64,000 bases of DNA from Butyricicoccus intestinisimiae. Its GTDB lineage: Bacteria; Bacillota; Clostridia; Oscillospirales; Butyricicoccaceae. The notes beneath the pieces are model-generated. The model was not told the DNA's origin. It saw only the letters and a list, made by a program, of their open reading frames with translations, and made no database searches. Positions 8,428-17,563 of the stretch are shown piece by piece. The stretch lies in the NCBI RefSeq assembly GCF_018918345.1, contig NZ_JAHLQI010000003.1:248001-312000 (forward strand), in the 5' to 3' direction. The first letter of the stretch is position 1. The number at the start of each line of letters is the position of its first letter. The position numbers and the translations under genes were made by a program.

Positions 8428-9909
8428 TCACAGATCTGTTTTTTTGTTCACGCGTTCTTTGATTTCTGCCATGGGCTTTTTCTCTGCCATCGGCATCGTA
8501 AACATAAATTCCGTTTCTCCGCCGGACGAACGAACAGAAATATCGCCGCCGTGCATGTTGACGATGGATTTTACCAGATACAATCCCAGACCGGCGCCGG
8601 TCTTATCGCGGCTGCGGCTGCGGTCTACCTTGTAGAATCGCTCAAACACGTGCGGCAAATCCTCAGCCGGAATCTCCGAGCCGGTATTGCGAATCAGGAA
8701 CCGGCTCATCGTGCCCTCCTGTTCGGCGCGAATGGTCAGCTTGCCGCCGTCATTGACGAATTTCACTGCATTGTCCACGAGATTGTAAATGACACGATAG
8801 ATATGATCTCCGTCCCCGTAAACAATCAGAGAATCCGCCATTTCCACATCCATGTCCAGATGCTTATCATTGATTTGATTTTCAAAACTGATGAGCACGC
8901 GCGCAACCATTTCAATCAGGTCAAACGGCGCCGGTGTGATGATAAGCTCTCCCGCCTGAATCTTCGCAGCATCCAGCATGCGTATGACCAGACGCGACAG
9001 TCTGCCGACTTCCTCCGAGATAATCTTTAAGTACTGCGTGTGCTTTTCCGGCGGAATCGTGCCGTCCAGCATGCCATCGACAAAGCCGCGAATGGATGTC
9101 ATCGGCGTTTTCAGCTCATGCGAAACATTCGCCACAAATCCGCGGCTGAGCTCCTCCTGCTGCTGCAGAGAGGTCGCCATATTGTTAAAGCTAACCGCCA
9201 GCTCATCAATCTCATCGCAGTTGTTATTCTCGGATACACGCACATCAAATTCACCGTGACCGAATTTTTTTGCGGCGGAAACCAGGCTCTTAAGCGGACG
9301 CGTCAGCATGTCCGACAGAAACCAGCTGATAATCATTGTCAGCACCAGTGTGACGCAGACAATGAGCAGGTAACTCTTCATGATGTCATGCATCAGATCG
9401 GTGGTTGATGTCGCCGGAGATGCCGCAATCACGAGTGCCGCGATATTGCCGGACGCATCCTTGCAGGTCGTGCCCGCGATAAAATAATTTTCGGAAAACA
9501 GGCCGCTCGCATTGCCGGAGGCAAAAAACGAGCCGTCTTTGCGAATTTTTTGTACCAGCTGGCTGCTAATCGTCCCCGACATCTGACCGCGAAACGTATC
9601 GTCGTTCTTCGGTGTCGAATACGCCTGCACCTTGCCGTTTGCATCGGTCAGCATGACCGTACAGCCGCTGACTGCGGCCTGCTGGTCGAGATACGTGTCC
9701 AAAAACATGTCGTAGTCCTTGTTCTGGAACAACTCCAAGTTGTTTTTGACAATGTCGTCAATGTAATTGACGGTCGTTTCCAGCTGTTCCTGCTTTTCCT
9801 GCACGGAATAGCGGCTGATTTGCGCCATGAACATGCCGCCCGCGAAGGTAAAGCTCACGAGAATCAGCATGGCAAAGCACACATAATTCTTGATAAAAAA
9901 GTTTTTCAT
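8428..9909 (-). CDS. Sensor histidine kinase (HAMP, HisKA, HATPase)
   Basis: Membrane sensor of an OmpR-type two-component system. There is an N-terminal transmembrane helix (about 9-30), an extracytoplasmic sensor region of about 150 residues, and a second helix (about 178-198). A HAMP linker follows, then HisKA with the phospho-acceptor His in FVANVSHELKTPMTS. The HATPase domain shows the N box (YNLVDNAVKF) and the G box (GAGLGLYLV). At 493 residues it is normal for the class. Its start overlaps the stop of the response regulator by one base (TGATG), which indicates translational coupling. The nearest downstream gene is the HtrA protease, so an envelope-stress role is plausible but unproven. 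Confidence 0.94.
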   Translation of the reverse strand: MKNFFIKNYVCFAMLILVSFTFAGGMFMAQISRYSVQEKQEQLETTVNYIDDIVKNNLELFQNKDYDMFLDTYLDQQAAVSGCTVMLTDANGKVQAYSTPKNDDTFRGQMSGTISSQLVQKIRKDGSFFASGNASGLFSENYFIAGTTCKDASGNIAALVIAASPATSTTDLMHDIMKSYLLIVCVTLVLTMIISWFLSDMLTRPLKSLVSAAKKFGHGEFDVRVSENNNCDEIDELAVSFNNMATSLQQQEELSRGFVANVSHELKTPMTSIRGFVDGMLDGTIPPEKHTQYLKIISEEVGRLSRLVIRMLDAAKIQAGELIITPAPFDLIEMVARVLISFENQINDKHLDMDVEMADSLIVYGDGDHIYRVIYNLVDNAVKFVNDGGKLTIRAEQEGTMSRFLIRNTGSEIPAEDLPHVFERFYKVDRSRSRDKTGAGLGLYLVKSIVNMHGGDISVRSSGGETEFMFTMPMAEKKPMAEIKERVNKKTDL

Positions 9910-10586
9910 CAGTCTCTGGTCTCGAATTTATAACCGACACCCCATACCGTCTTGAGGTCCCACTTGTCGCTGACGCCTTCCAGCTTTTCGCGCAGACGCT
10001 TGACATGAACGTCAACGGTACGCGTATCGCCAAAATAATCAAATCCCCAAACGTCATCCAGCAGCTGCGCGCGCGTAAACACGCGGTTCGGGTTGGAGGC
10101 AAGGAAATACAGCAATTCAATCTCCTTCGGCGGTGCGTCCACGCGCTTGCCGTCCACGATAAGGTCGTATGCCTGCTTGTCCACGGTCAGCTTATCAAAG
10201 GAAATCTTGCCGCTGTCCTCCGGTGCCAACCGGCGGAAAATCGCACGCACGCGCGCAATGACCTCACGCATTTCCAGCGGCTTGACGATATAATCATCGG
10301 CACCCATTTCCAGACCGTTGACCTTATCGAATGTCTCACCCTTCGCGGTCATGATGATAATCGGCACCTTGCTCTCCTTGCGGATAATTTTGCACACCTG
10401 CCAGCCGTCCATAATCGGCATCATGACATCGAGCAGAATCATGTCCGGATTGATTTTGCGCCACAGTTCAACGCCTTCTTCTCCGTTTGCCGCCTCGGTG
10501 ATTTCATAGCCTTCGCGCTCCAGATACAGGCGCAGAAGCTCCCGAATATTGCCGTCATCTTCTACAATCAAAATTTTCTTACTCAT
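9909..10586 (-). CDS. OmpR/PhoB-family response regulator
   Basis: A 225-residue transcription factor with a receiver domain (1-120) and a winged-helix DNA-binding domain (about 128-225). Receiver motifs: VEDDGNIRE acidic pair, phospho-acceptor Asp in ILLDVMMP, the Thr in IIIMTAKGE, and the Lys in DYIVKPLE. The C-terminal domain contains LLYFLASNPNRVFTRAQLLDDVWG and the TRTVDVHVKRLREKL recognition helix region. The start follows GGAGGTAAAT. It is the first gene of a two-gene operon with the kinase. The target regulon is not evident from sequence; the adjoining HtrA gene is a reasonable candidate. Confidence 0.95.
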   Translation of the reverse strand: MSKKILIVEDDGNIRELLRLYLEREGYEITEAANGEEGVELWRKINPDMILLDVMMPIMDGWQVCKIIRKESKVPIIIMTAKGETFDKVNGLEMGADDYIVKPLEMREVIARVRAIFRRLAPEDSGKISFDKLTVDKQAYDLIVDGKRVDAPPKEIELLYFLASNPNRVFTRAQLLDDVWGFDYFGDTRTVDVHVKRLREKLEGVSDKWDLKTVWGVGYKFETRD

Positions 10587-10699
10587 ATTTACCTCCTGTT
10601 TTCTTGGAGTTTATCAATCTTTATCAATCATACTTCTTTTATTATACGTCATTTGTCAAAGCAAATCATTACATTTCTGTAAAAGTATGCAAAAAATAC

Positions 10700-10732
10700 A
10701 CAAAAAAAATTCCGGCAAAAGCCGGAATTTTC
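10700..10732 (-). terminator. Terminator after the glycosidase-like gene
   Basis: Perfect stem AAATTCCGGC/GCCGGAATTT with an AAAA loop, followed on the minus strand by eight T residues. Confidence 0.88.
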
Positions 10733-10744
10733 CAGTGTTTGAAG

Positions 10745-12064
10745 TTATTCATCCTCATCGCTGTACGAATCGGAATCGTCCTCTTCCGCATCATAGTCGG
10801 ACGAACTCGAATCATTGGAGTCGTACTCCTCGTCATCTTCCTCGTCCTCCTCGGTATCCGAATCATACGAGCTGCGCGAGGAAGAAGTAGATCGTCTGCT
10901 GGTCGTTTCACCCGCACCGTCATACGATTTCGCCGTCTTATCGCCGCCGAACACCGCAATGGCCGCCTCTGTCGCGTCAACCGCATTGACCACGGCATCC
11001 TCGGTATATTCCGTCCAATCCGTCATACGGGTGAAAATCGGAACAACCTGTGCCTTCGGCGCGGTTTTCTGCACGCTGTCTATGACGGACTTTGCGTCAT
11101 CCGAGCCCACCGGCGCATAGACGCGATGCGCGGTTGTCAGCAGCTTTTTCACGCTGCCAAGTTTGACACCGTCCTCTGCCGCAGTCTCCGACTGCGCAAT
11201 CAGTTCCGATGCATCGGACGCCGTCAGGCTGACAGAAACCGAATCCCCAACCGTATTCTGTATCTCCTGCATGACATCAAGCAGCGCCGCCGCCTGACTA
11301 TCCGGCTCGTTGAAAAATTCAATGCGGTCGATATGTCCGCGCAGCGGGAAGGAAAATTCATCCAGCAAAATTTCATCGCAGCCTGCATCCACGGCGCTCT
11401 GTGCAATGTCGCACAGATAGGTCACAACGTCCGGATTGGTCGGATCCAGCCAGTGTTCGCCGTTGTAATCGCTCCATCTGCCGCCATTCTGATACGCCAT
11501 AGACAGGTCGGAATTTTGCTTAGATGCCGCTTTATCCTGAAAGCAATACACGCGTCCGACAACATGCACGCCGTTTTTGCTCAGCTTGCGCATGTTCTGT
11601 GCGAGTTTTTCCGCTTTCTTTGCCTGCAAATCCTCCACGTCAGATACCATATCGGTCTCTACCGGAATGTTCAGCTCGCCCTCATCGTCCTTGATGTTGA
11701 CAATGACTGTATTGAGCTTTCCCGCTTCTGCAAGCTGAATGAGCTGCTCTGCCGTGTCAGCGTTCGACAAATCGGTTGCTGACAGCATGGCGCCGCGCAG
11801 AGCTTTGCCGGACGTCTTTTTCGATGTCTTGACTGGCTGTGCGCTGCCGCTTCCGCTTCCCGCAGCTGTTTTTTTCGGCTGGTTTGCGTTCTGCTCCATC
11901 GCAAGAATGCCGTAGCGGTCGATGACATGGGCACCGTTCTCGTCAAAAGACAGACACTGGAAAACCAGAAAGACGCCCACGAATACAACCAGCGCTGCCA
12001 CAATCAAGACAGCGGCCACCGTGCGGCGGATGCGGGAATGACTGTGTTTGCTGTTGTGATTCAT
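10745..12064 (-). CDS. Membrane-anchored putative glycoside hydrolase (DUF4015-type TIM barrel) with acidic tail
   Basis: 439 residues. A basic N-terminus and one membrane helix (about 14-37) are followed by a Ser/Gly linker and a barrel domain (about 90-365). The domain begins RGAMLSATDLSNADTAEQLIQLAEAGKLN and contains NTVIVNIKDDEGE, VVGRVYCFQD, and WLDPTNPDVVTYLCDIAQ. The GCDEILLDEFSFP segment resembles the catalytic region of the family. The last ~60 residues are almost pure Ser/Asp/Glu/Tyr, an unusually acidic extracellular tail. The start lies 43 bases after rnfB with GAAGGAG in between, so it is probably the last gene of the rnf operon. Substrate unknown; a cell-wall or exopolysaccharide role is the usual guess. 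Confidence 0.75.
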   Translation of the reverse strand: MNHNSKHSHSRIRRTVAAVLIVAALVVFVGVFLVFQCLSFDENGAHVIDRYGILAMEQNANQPKKTAAGSGSGSAQPVKTSKKTSGKALRGAMLSATDLSNADTAEQLIQLAEAGKLNTVIVNIKDDEGELNIPVETDMVSDVEDLQAKKAEKLAQNMRKLSKNGVHVVGRVYCFQDKAASKQNSDLSMAYQNGGRWSDYNGEHWLDPTNPDVVTYLCDIAQSAVDAGCDEILLDEFSFPLRGHIDRIEFFNEPDSQAAALLDVMQEIQNTVGDSVSVSLTASDASELIAQSETAAEDGVKLGSVKKLLTTAHRVYAPVGSDDAKSVIDSVQKTAPKAQVVPIFTRMTDWTEYTEDAVVNAVDATEAAIAVFGGDKTAKSYDGAGETTSRRSTSSSRSSYDSDTEEDEEDDEEYDSNDSSSSDYDAEEDDSDSYSDEDE

Positions 12065-12107
12065 GAGCGTCTCCTTCTTGTTTCAAAAATTCAGATTCGA
12101 AGCAATC

Positions 12108-13025
12108 TTACTTCTCTTCTGCCTTTGCTGCTTCCTCAGCAGCCTTCTTAGCAGCGGCAGCCTTTTCTGCTGCAGCCTTCTTGGCAGCAGCCTGCTTTGC
12201 CTTGATCTCAGCAAGCTCCTTAACCTTTTCCGGGGTATTCCACGGCTCGATGATGTGGCGCGGGCAAGCCTTTGCACACATCTGGCACTTCTTACACTTG
12301 GTGTAATCAATAACCGGCAGGTTGCCTTCCATGGTGATGGCACCGAACTTACAGGTCTTTGCACACAGACCGCAGCCGATACAGCCAACCTTGCAGGAAT
12401 CCATAACTTCCTTGCCCTTCGCCTTGGAGGAGCAATCGATACGGATCGGATTTGCCTGCGGAACCAGAGAAATGATATGCTTCGGACAAGCGGATACACA
12501 CTTCGAGCATGCAGCACACTTATCTTCGTCTACCTTTGCCACGCCGTTTACAACATGAATGGCGTCAAACGGACAAGCCTTCTCACAGGTGCCCAGACCC
12601 AGACAAGCAAATGCGCAGTCCTTGAAGCCGTTTGCTACACGGATTGCACCGAGGCAATCGGTGATGCCCTCGTACTGTGCACGGTTCTTGACGTTCTCGC
12701 AGGTACCGGAACAGTGTACGTGTGCTACCATCTTCTCGCTCTCGGTCACTTCTACGCCGAGAACCGCTGCGATCTTTTCTGCTGCAGCAGCGCCGCCGAC
12801 CGGACAGCCGTTAACCGGTGCCTTGCCTTCAACAATTGCGGTTGCCAGACCGTTACAGCCCGGATAACCACAGCCGCCGCAGTTTGCGCCCGGCAGGCAC
12901 TCCTGTACCGCCGGAATACGCTCATCGACCTCGACCGCAAAGATCTTGGATGCAAATGCAAGGACCAGGCCAAAGACAAGACCCATGATACCCAGTGCCA
13001 GCACTGCATAAACAATCGTCATCAT
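12108..13025 (-). CDS. rnfB: Rnf complex subunit B (ferredoxin-accepting iron-sulfur protein)
   Basis: Entry point of electrons from reduced ferredoxin into the Rnf complex. An N-terminal membrane helix (about 4-24) precedes the GANCGGCGYPGC cluster site and then four ferredoxin-like cysteine motifs: CLGLGTCEKACP, CAACSKCVSACP, CIGCGLCAKTC and CKKCQMCAKACP. That is the cluster-rich clostridial/acetogen type, not the shorter proteobacterial form. Residues about 270-305 are an Ala/Lys/Glu-rich tail likely to be helical; a similar tail ends RnfC. It is the last of the six rnf genes, 34 bases after rnfA, and is followed by the glycosidase-like gene. Confidence 0.95.
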   Translation of the reverse strand: MMTIVYAVLALGIMGLVFGLVLAFASKIFAVEVDERIPAVQECLPGANCGGCGYPGCNGLATAIVEGKAPVNGCPVGGAAAAEKIAAVLGVEVTESEKMVAHVHCSGTCENVKNRAQYEGITDCLGAIRVANGFKDCAFACLGLGTCEKACPFDAIHVVNGVAKVDEDKCAACSKCVSACPKHIISLVPQANPIRIDCSSKAKGKEVMDSCKVGCIGCGLCAKTCKFGAITMEGNLPVIDYTKCKKCQMCAKACPRHIIEPWNTPEKVKELAEIKAKQAAAKKAAAEKAAAAKKAAEEAAKAEEK

Positions 13026-13059
13026 TTGTTATTCACTCCTTATTCTTCGACAGTCGGGT

Positions 13060-13647
13060 TTACCAAATCTTCATGCCGCTGAAGCCAAGGAATGCCATTG
13101 CCATCAGAGAAGCGGAGATCAGTGCAATCGGGAAGCCCTCAAAGCACTTCGGGCACTCTGCGGATGCAGTCAGACGCTCACGGATGGAAGCGAACAGCAC
13201 GATGGACAGCGTGAAACCGATGCCGCCGGTGATGCCGTAGACAACGGACTCAATGAAGTTGTAGCTGTTCTGTACGTTCTGCAGTGCGACACCCAGAACG
13301 GCACAGTTGGTGGTAATCAGCGGAAGGAATACGCCCAGCGCCTGATACAGCGCCGGCATAGACTTCATCAGGAACATCTCAACGAACTGTACGAGGGTTG
13401 CGATGACCAGAATGAATGCGACTGTCTGCATAAATTCCAGACCCAGCGGAACCAGAATAAAGTTGTTAATCAGATATGTAACTGCGGAAGCCAGACCCAT
13501 AACGAAGGTTACGGCCATGCCCATGCCAACAGCAGTGTCAATCTTCTTGGATACGCCGAAGAACGGGCAGCAGCCAAGGAACTGGGACATGATGAAGTTG
13601 TTAATCAGAATCGCACCAAGCGAAATGGATAAAATAGATGTCAGCAT
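13060..13647 (-). CDS. rnfA: Rnf complex subunit A (membrane)
   Basis: 195-residue integral membrane subunit with six predicted helices, homologous to RnfE and NqrE. It starts [34 protein letters not shown], with the conserved Cys region that binds the intramembrane iron-sulfur cluster shared with RnfE. The mid-region contains [17 protein letters not shown], the second Cys-bearing hairpin. It lies between rnfE (6 bases apart) and rnfB, in the order C-D-G-E-A-B found in clostridial operons. Confidence 0.95.
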   Translation of the reverse strand: MLTSILSISLGAILINNFIMSQFLGCCPFFGVSKKIDTAVGMGMAVTFVMGLASAVTYLINNFILVPLGLEFMQTVAFILVIATLVQFVEMFLMKSMPALYQALGVFLPLITTNCAVLGVALQNVQNSYNFIESVVYGITGGIGFTLSIVLFASIRERLTASAECPKCFEGFPIALISASLMAMAFLGFSGMKIW

Positions 13648-13653
13648 GATGCA

Positions 13654-14244
13654 TTATTCTCCTTTCTTCAGCAGCTTCTGCATAACAGCGATGATGCAGC
13701 CGAGGGTCAGGAATGCGCCTGCCGGCAGAATCATGATGGTAGCCGGCTGGCTGAATACGGTGATTGCGCCGCCCAGAATGGTGCCAGCGCCCAGCAGCTC
13801 ACGAACAACCGACATCAGAATCAGGGCGAACGTAAAGCCAAGACCCATAACGAGACCGTCCACTGCGGATGCACCAACGGAATTCTTGGATGCAAAGGAC
13901 TCTGCACGGCCAAGGATGATACAGTTAACTACGATCAGCGGGATAAAGGTACCCAGGGATGCCGACAGAGACGGGATAAACGCCTGAAGCAGCAGGTCAA
14001 CCATGGTTACGAAGCCCGCGATGACGGTGATGTATGCTGCGATACGAACCTTGCTCGGGATAATCTTACGCAGCAGGGAAATTACAATATTGGAACAAAT
14101 CAGTACGGCTGTAGCGGACAGGCCCATGCCGATACCGTTTGTCAAGGAAGTCGAGGTTGCCAGCGTCGGGCACATGCCGATCAGCTGAACCAGTACCGGG
14201 TTATTGGTAACCAGGCCTTCCTTCAGACTTTTTGCAAAACTCAT
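13654..14244 (-). CDS. rnfE: Rnf complex subunit E (membrane)
   Basis: 196-residue six-helix membrane subunit paired with RnfA. Diagnostic segments are NNPVLVQLIGMCPTLATSTS near the N-terminus and FIPLIVVNCIILGRAESFASK in the middle. Both carry the Cys residues that coordinate the shared membrane-embedded cluster. The gene starts 12 bases after rnfG and is followed closely by rnfA. Its length is normal for the family. Confidence 0.95.
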   Translation of the reverse strand: MSFAKSLKEGLVTNNPVLVQLIGMCPTLATSTSLTNGIGMGLSATAVLICSNIVISLLRKIIPSKVRIAAYITVIAGFVTMVDLLLQAFIPSLSASLGTFIPLIVVNCIILGRAESFASKNSVGASAVDGLVMGLGFTFALILMSVVRELLGAGTILGGAITVFSQPATIMILPAGAFLTLGCIIAVMQKLLKKGE

Positions 14245-14256
14245 GTTTAGGCCTCC

Positions 14257-14844
14257 TTAACCCTGTTCAGCAGCGAACTGAGCCGCTGCAACAACGCCTT
14301 CCGATACAGCACGGGAGGTGATGGTAGCACCGGTCAGTGCATCAATCGAACCGCCGTCCTTGGCAACTGCGACTTCCGTGCCGACCTGGCCAGCGAACTG
14401 TGCCTGGAACTCCGGCTCCGTAGAACGAGCGCCCAGACCCGGGGTCTCAGAAGATGCGGAAATAACGGAGATGCCGGTTACCTTGCCATCGCTGTCAATG
14501 CCAACCATGGTGTCTACTGCGCCGCCGAAGCCGGTCGGGCCGACTTCTACGCAGTAGCCTGCGTCAGCGCCATCCTTGGTCATCTTGTATGCGGACAGAA
14601 TGGTAACGGATGTTGCGTTCTTGGTCTCGGTGGTAACGGTGGTTCCTTCCGGAACATCGATCTGCTCAGATTCTGCGCCCGGCATAACGTTCTCCAGAGA
14701 ATCCTTGATTTTCTGTGCGTTCTGCTCAGCAATCGGACCTGCGGTTACTGCGTTAACAGCACCCAGAGCCAGAGCGACTACCAGCGTGATGGCGCAAAGG
14801 ATGCCGCCGAGCTGTACAAATTCATTTTTCTGCTTGCCAGCCAT
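14257..14844 (-). CDS. rnfG: Rnf complex subunit G (covalent FMN protein)
   Basis: 195 residues: one N-terminal membrane helix (about 12-32) and an extracytoplasmic FMN-binding domain. The flavinylation motif is seen as DALTGAT near residue 170, where the last Thr would carry FMN by phosphoester linkage. GFGGAVDTMVGID and SETPGLGA are further typical segments. It starts three bases after rnfD and is translationally close to rnfE. Flavin attachment needs an ApbE transferase, which is not in this window. Confidence 0.95.
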   Translation of the reverse strand: MAGKQKNEFVQLGGILCAITLVVALALGAVNAVTAGPIAEQNAQKIKDSLENVMPGAESEQIDVPEGTTVTTETKNATSVTILSAYKMTKDGADAGYCVEVGPTGFGGAVDTMVGIDSDGKVTGISVISASSETPGLGARSTEPEFQAQFAGQVGTEVAVAKDGGSIDALTGATITSRAVSEGVVAAAQFAAEQG

Positions 14845-14847
14845 GGA

Positions 14848-15849
14848 TTAGCCCTCCTTCTTCTGCTTTGCCGGTGCACCGAACTTGGTCGGGCGAGTAT
14901 ACTTGTCAATCAGCCATACTGTGGTGTTCATCAGCAGGATGGAGTAGCAAACGCCTTCCGGATAGCCGCCGAAGAAACGGATCATGGTGGTCAGCAGGCC
15001 GCAGCCGATGCCGAATACGATCTGACCCTTCTTGGAAACCGGTGTGGTGCTGTAGTCGGTAGCCATGAAGATAGCACCGAGCATCAGGCCGCCGCCGAAG
15101 ATAGCGTACAGCATGTACTCCAGATGACCATAGCCCTCAGCCGGGAAAATGACAGCCAGAACAGCAACGGTCAGAATGTAGGCTGCCGGAATCTGGATGG
15201 TGATAACCTTGCGAACCAACAGGTAAATGCCGCCGATCAGCAGTGCAATAGCAGAAACTTCGCCCATAGAGCCGCCGGTCACACCGAGAAATACGCTCAT
15301 TGCGCTCGGCAGGTCGCCTTCTGCAGAGCCCTTCAGAATTGCCATCGGGGTAGCAGCAGAGACAACGTCCGCGGTGGAGCCCAGGCCAACATGGCTGCGA
15401 GCTGCAACCCAAGTCGTCATAGCTACCGGCCAAGAAGCCAGCAGGAATGCACGGCCTGCGAGAGCCGGGTTGATGAAGTTCTTGCCAAGGCCGCCGAAGA
15501 TGCACTTAGCAAAAATGATTGCGATGCCGTCGCCGATAATCAGCATCCAGTACGGAAGCGTTACCGGGCAAACGAATGCCAGCAGCACGCCGGTAACGGC
15601 TGCGGACAGATCCATAACAGTATTCTCCTTGCCTACGATCTTGTCGTAGATTGCCTCGAATACCATGCAGGCAATGATGGAAACCGCGGTCATCAGGATG
15701 GCGCGCAGCCCAAATACATATGTCGATACAGCGAGGGACGGAATCAGTGCAAGAAGCACGTCCAGCATAATCGACTTGGTATCCTCTTTGCTCTTAATAT
15801 GAGGGGAGGATGTAATTACTACTTTGCTAAAATCATACATGCCATTCAC
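14848..15849 (-). CDS. rnfD: Rnf complex subunit D (membrane FMN protein)
   Basis: 333-residue polytopic membrane subunit, homologous to NqrB, probably involved in coupled ion movement. It begins with a short cytoplasmic segment (SSPHIKSKEDTKSIMLDVLLAL), typical of RnfD. The covalent FMN site is the Thr of VSAATPMAILKG near residue 185. A second conserved region is ATDYSTTPVSKKGQ between helices. The start is five bases after the rnfC stop. Whether the complex pumps Na+ or H+ cannot be told from what I can see. Confidence 0.95.
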   Translation of the reverse strand: MNGMYDFSKVVITSSPHIKSKEDTKSIMLDVLLALIPSLAVSTYVFGLRAILMTAVSIIACMVFEAIYDKIVGKENTVMDLSAAVTGVLLAFVCPVTLPYWMLIIGDGIAIIFAKCIFGGLGKNFINPALAGRAFLLASWPVAMTTWVAARSHVGLGSTADVVSAATPMAILKGSAEGDLPSAMSVFLGVTGGSMGEVSAIALLIGGIYLLVRKVITIQIPAAYILTVAVLAVIFPAEGYGHLEYMLYAIFGGGLMLGAIFMATDYSTTPVSKKGQIVFGIGCGLLTTMIRFFGGYPEGVCYSILLMNTTVWLIDKYTRPTKFGAPAKQKKEG

Positions 15850-15854
15850 CCTCC

Positions 15855-17216
15855 TTACTTGTTCTCAGCCGCAGCCTTGGCAGCTGCTGCCTCAGCTCTG
15901 CGCTTTTCCTGTACGCGCATCTTTGCTACGCGGAACTGCTGTACAAGCGGGATTCGTGCCGGACATACATATGCGCAGGAACCGCACTCGATGCAGTCGA
16001 GGACATCATATTCCTCGCAGCCTTCCAGATCGTTCTTTGCCGCATACATGTTCATGTATACCGGAGTCAGGTGCATCGGGCAGACGCCTACGCAGCGGCC
16101 GCAGCGGATGCAGGTCGGGTTCTTGACACGCTTGTCCTCATCGCCGGCCATAGCCAGAAATGCGTTGGTGCCCTTGAGTACCGGAACATCGGTGGTGAAC
16201 TGTGCGTTGCCCATCATCGGGCCGCCAGCCAGCAGCTTGTTCGGAGCAGCCTTGAAGCCGCCGCAAGCGTCGATCAGTTCGGTAATCAGGGTGCCGGTGC
16301 GCGCTTCCAGATTCTTCGGCTCAGCGACAGCGGAACCGGAAATGGTAACGACGCGGCGGATAACCGGCATGCCCTTTGCAAAGCAGCGGTATACCGCACC
16401 GGCGGTGTCTACGTTAAATACAGCACAGCCTGCGTCTGCCGGCAGCTTGCCGGACGGAACCTCGCGGCCTGTGACTGCGTTGATCAGCTGCTTCTCGGCG
16501 CCCTGCGGGTAGCGGCACTCCAGCGGAGCCAGCTCGATGACCGGGTCACCTGCAATCAGCTTCTCAATGCCCGCAAAGGTATCCTGCTTGTTGAGCTCGA
16601 TACCGATGTAAGCTTTCTTGACGCCCATAATCTTTACCAGATAACGAACGCCTTCTACAATCTCCTCCGGACGCTCCAGCAGGAGACGATGGTCGGATGT
16701 GATGTACGGCTCACACTCCGCACCGTTGATCAGGATGGTATCGCACTTGCCAATACCGGACTTGATCTTTACGTGTGTCGGGAAGGTTGCGCCGCCGTGG
16801 CCAACAATACCTGCGTCCCAGATTGCCTGGATGCGCTCGTCGTTGGACATTGCCTCAAAATCCTTCGGCTTGACAGACTCGTCCAGTCTGTCCTCATGGT
16901 CATTCTCGATCACAATCGACAGTACCTTCGAGCCATTCTGATGCAGCATCGGGACAACGTCTACGACCTTGCCGGAAACCGATGCGTGAACCGGAGCGCT
17001 GACGAAACCGCCTGCTTCTGCGATCATCTGACCCATGTTTACGATGTCACCCTTCTTCACCAGCGGCTTTGCCGGTGCGCCAATGTGCATCGAAACCGGA
17101 AGAATGACCTTGTCAGGTGCCTTCAGGACTTCGATCGGCTTTTTGTTTGTTGCGGCCTTAAATCCCGGATCATTTTTTGTGCCAGGATGGATACCGCCAC
17201 GAAACGTGTACGCCAT
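15855..17216 (-). CDS. rnfC: Rnf complex subunit C (NADH-binding iron-sulfur protein)
   Basis: Cytoplasmic subunit that passes electrons to NAD+. The chosen ATG at 17216 follows AGAGAGGTGAATCC; a longer frame reaches 17273 but lacks a ribosome site and would run through an 8-bp hairpin. Features of the 453-residue product: FRGGIHPG at the N-terminus and the flavin/NADH-binding Rossmann-like region with GIVGHGGATFPTHVK and LINGAECEPYITSDH. Two 4Fe-4S motifs follow, CIRCGRCVGVCP and CIECGSCAYVCP. The C-terminus is an Ala/Lys/Glu-rich helix, as in RnfB here. It is the first gene of the rnf operon and has a leader of about 310 nt. Confidence 0.95.
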   Translation of the reverse strand: MAYTFRGGIHPGTKNDPGFKAATNKKPIEVLKAPDKVILPVSMHIGAPAKPLVKKGDIVNMGQMIAEAGGFVSAPVHASVSGKVVDVVPMLHQNGSKVLSIVIENDHEDRLDESVKPKDFEAMSNDERIQAIWDAGIVGHGGATFPTHVKIKSGIGKCDTILINGAECEPYITSDHRLLLERPEEIVEGVRYLVKIMGVKKAYIGIELNKQDTFAGIEKLIAGDPVIELAPLECRYPQGAEKQLINAVTGREVPSGKLPADAGCAVFNVDTAGAVYRCFAKGMPVIRRVVTISGSAVAEPKNLEARTGTLITELIDACGGFKAAPNKLLAGGPMMGNAQFTTDVPVLKGTNAFLAMAGDEDKRVKNPTCIRCGRCVGVCPMHLTPVYMNMYAAKNDLEGCEEYDVLDCIECGSCAYVCPARIPLVQQFRVAKMRVQEKRRAEAAAAKAAAENK

Positions 17217-17528
17217 TATGGATTCACCTCTCTGTTCATTTTGTGCGGCTTCCATCAGCCGCACGGCAGACAAATACTTGTACTGCGGAACAGCCGTCCC
17301 CCCGCAAAATCAGGCACGGCCATCTCGCGTGTTTCGGAATCGTCAGGCAGTTTTCGGCGTTCGCCCATGAAAAATCCACACCTGCACATCCGGCTGGTTC
17401 CCCGCAGAATATACAAGCCTTCTGCTGAAACAGCCGTGCTGGCAGATGCCGACAAACACGCTGCGTTGCTCCTGCGGCTGCGCCGCCGATTCCGCTGTGC
17501 CCGTTTTTGTTCGAGCACAATTGTATAC
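17217..17528 (-). promoter_or_regulatory. Long 5' leader of the rnf operon
   Basis: The mapped promoter and the rnfC start leave about 310 nt untranslated. Read on the minus strand, it contains a stem with GTGCTCG/CGGGCAC near its 5' end, a GCGGC/GCCGC stem, and a perfect 8-bp hairpin GTGCGGCT/AGCCGCAC at 17243-17264 just before the ribosome binding site. Two overlapping ORFs of under 100 codons occur but lack ribosome binding sites. No known riboswitch recognised. Confidence 0.45.
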
Positions 17529-17533
17529 TTTAG

Positions 17534-17563
17534 ATTATACCGTCATTCCCGCCAGAAACGCAA
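17534..17563 (-). promoter_or_regulatory. Promoter of the rnf operon
   Basis: Minus strand: TTGCGT (17558-17563), 18-base spacer, perfect TATAAT (17534-17539). Confidence 0.65.

Noticed and set aside
17236-17520. Two overlapping ORFs in the rnf leader
   Set aside because: No ribosome binding site, Arg/Cys-rich composition, and they occupy the structured leader in different frames.
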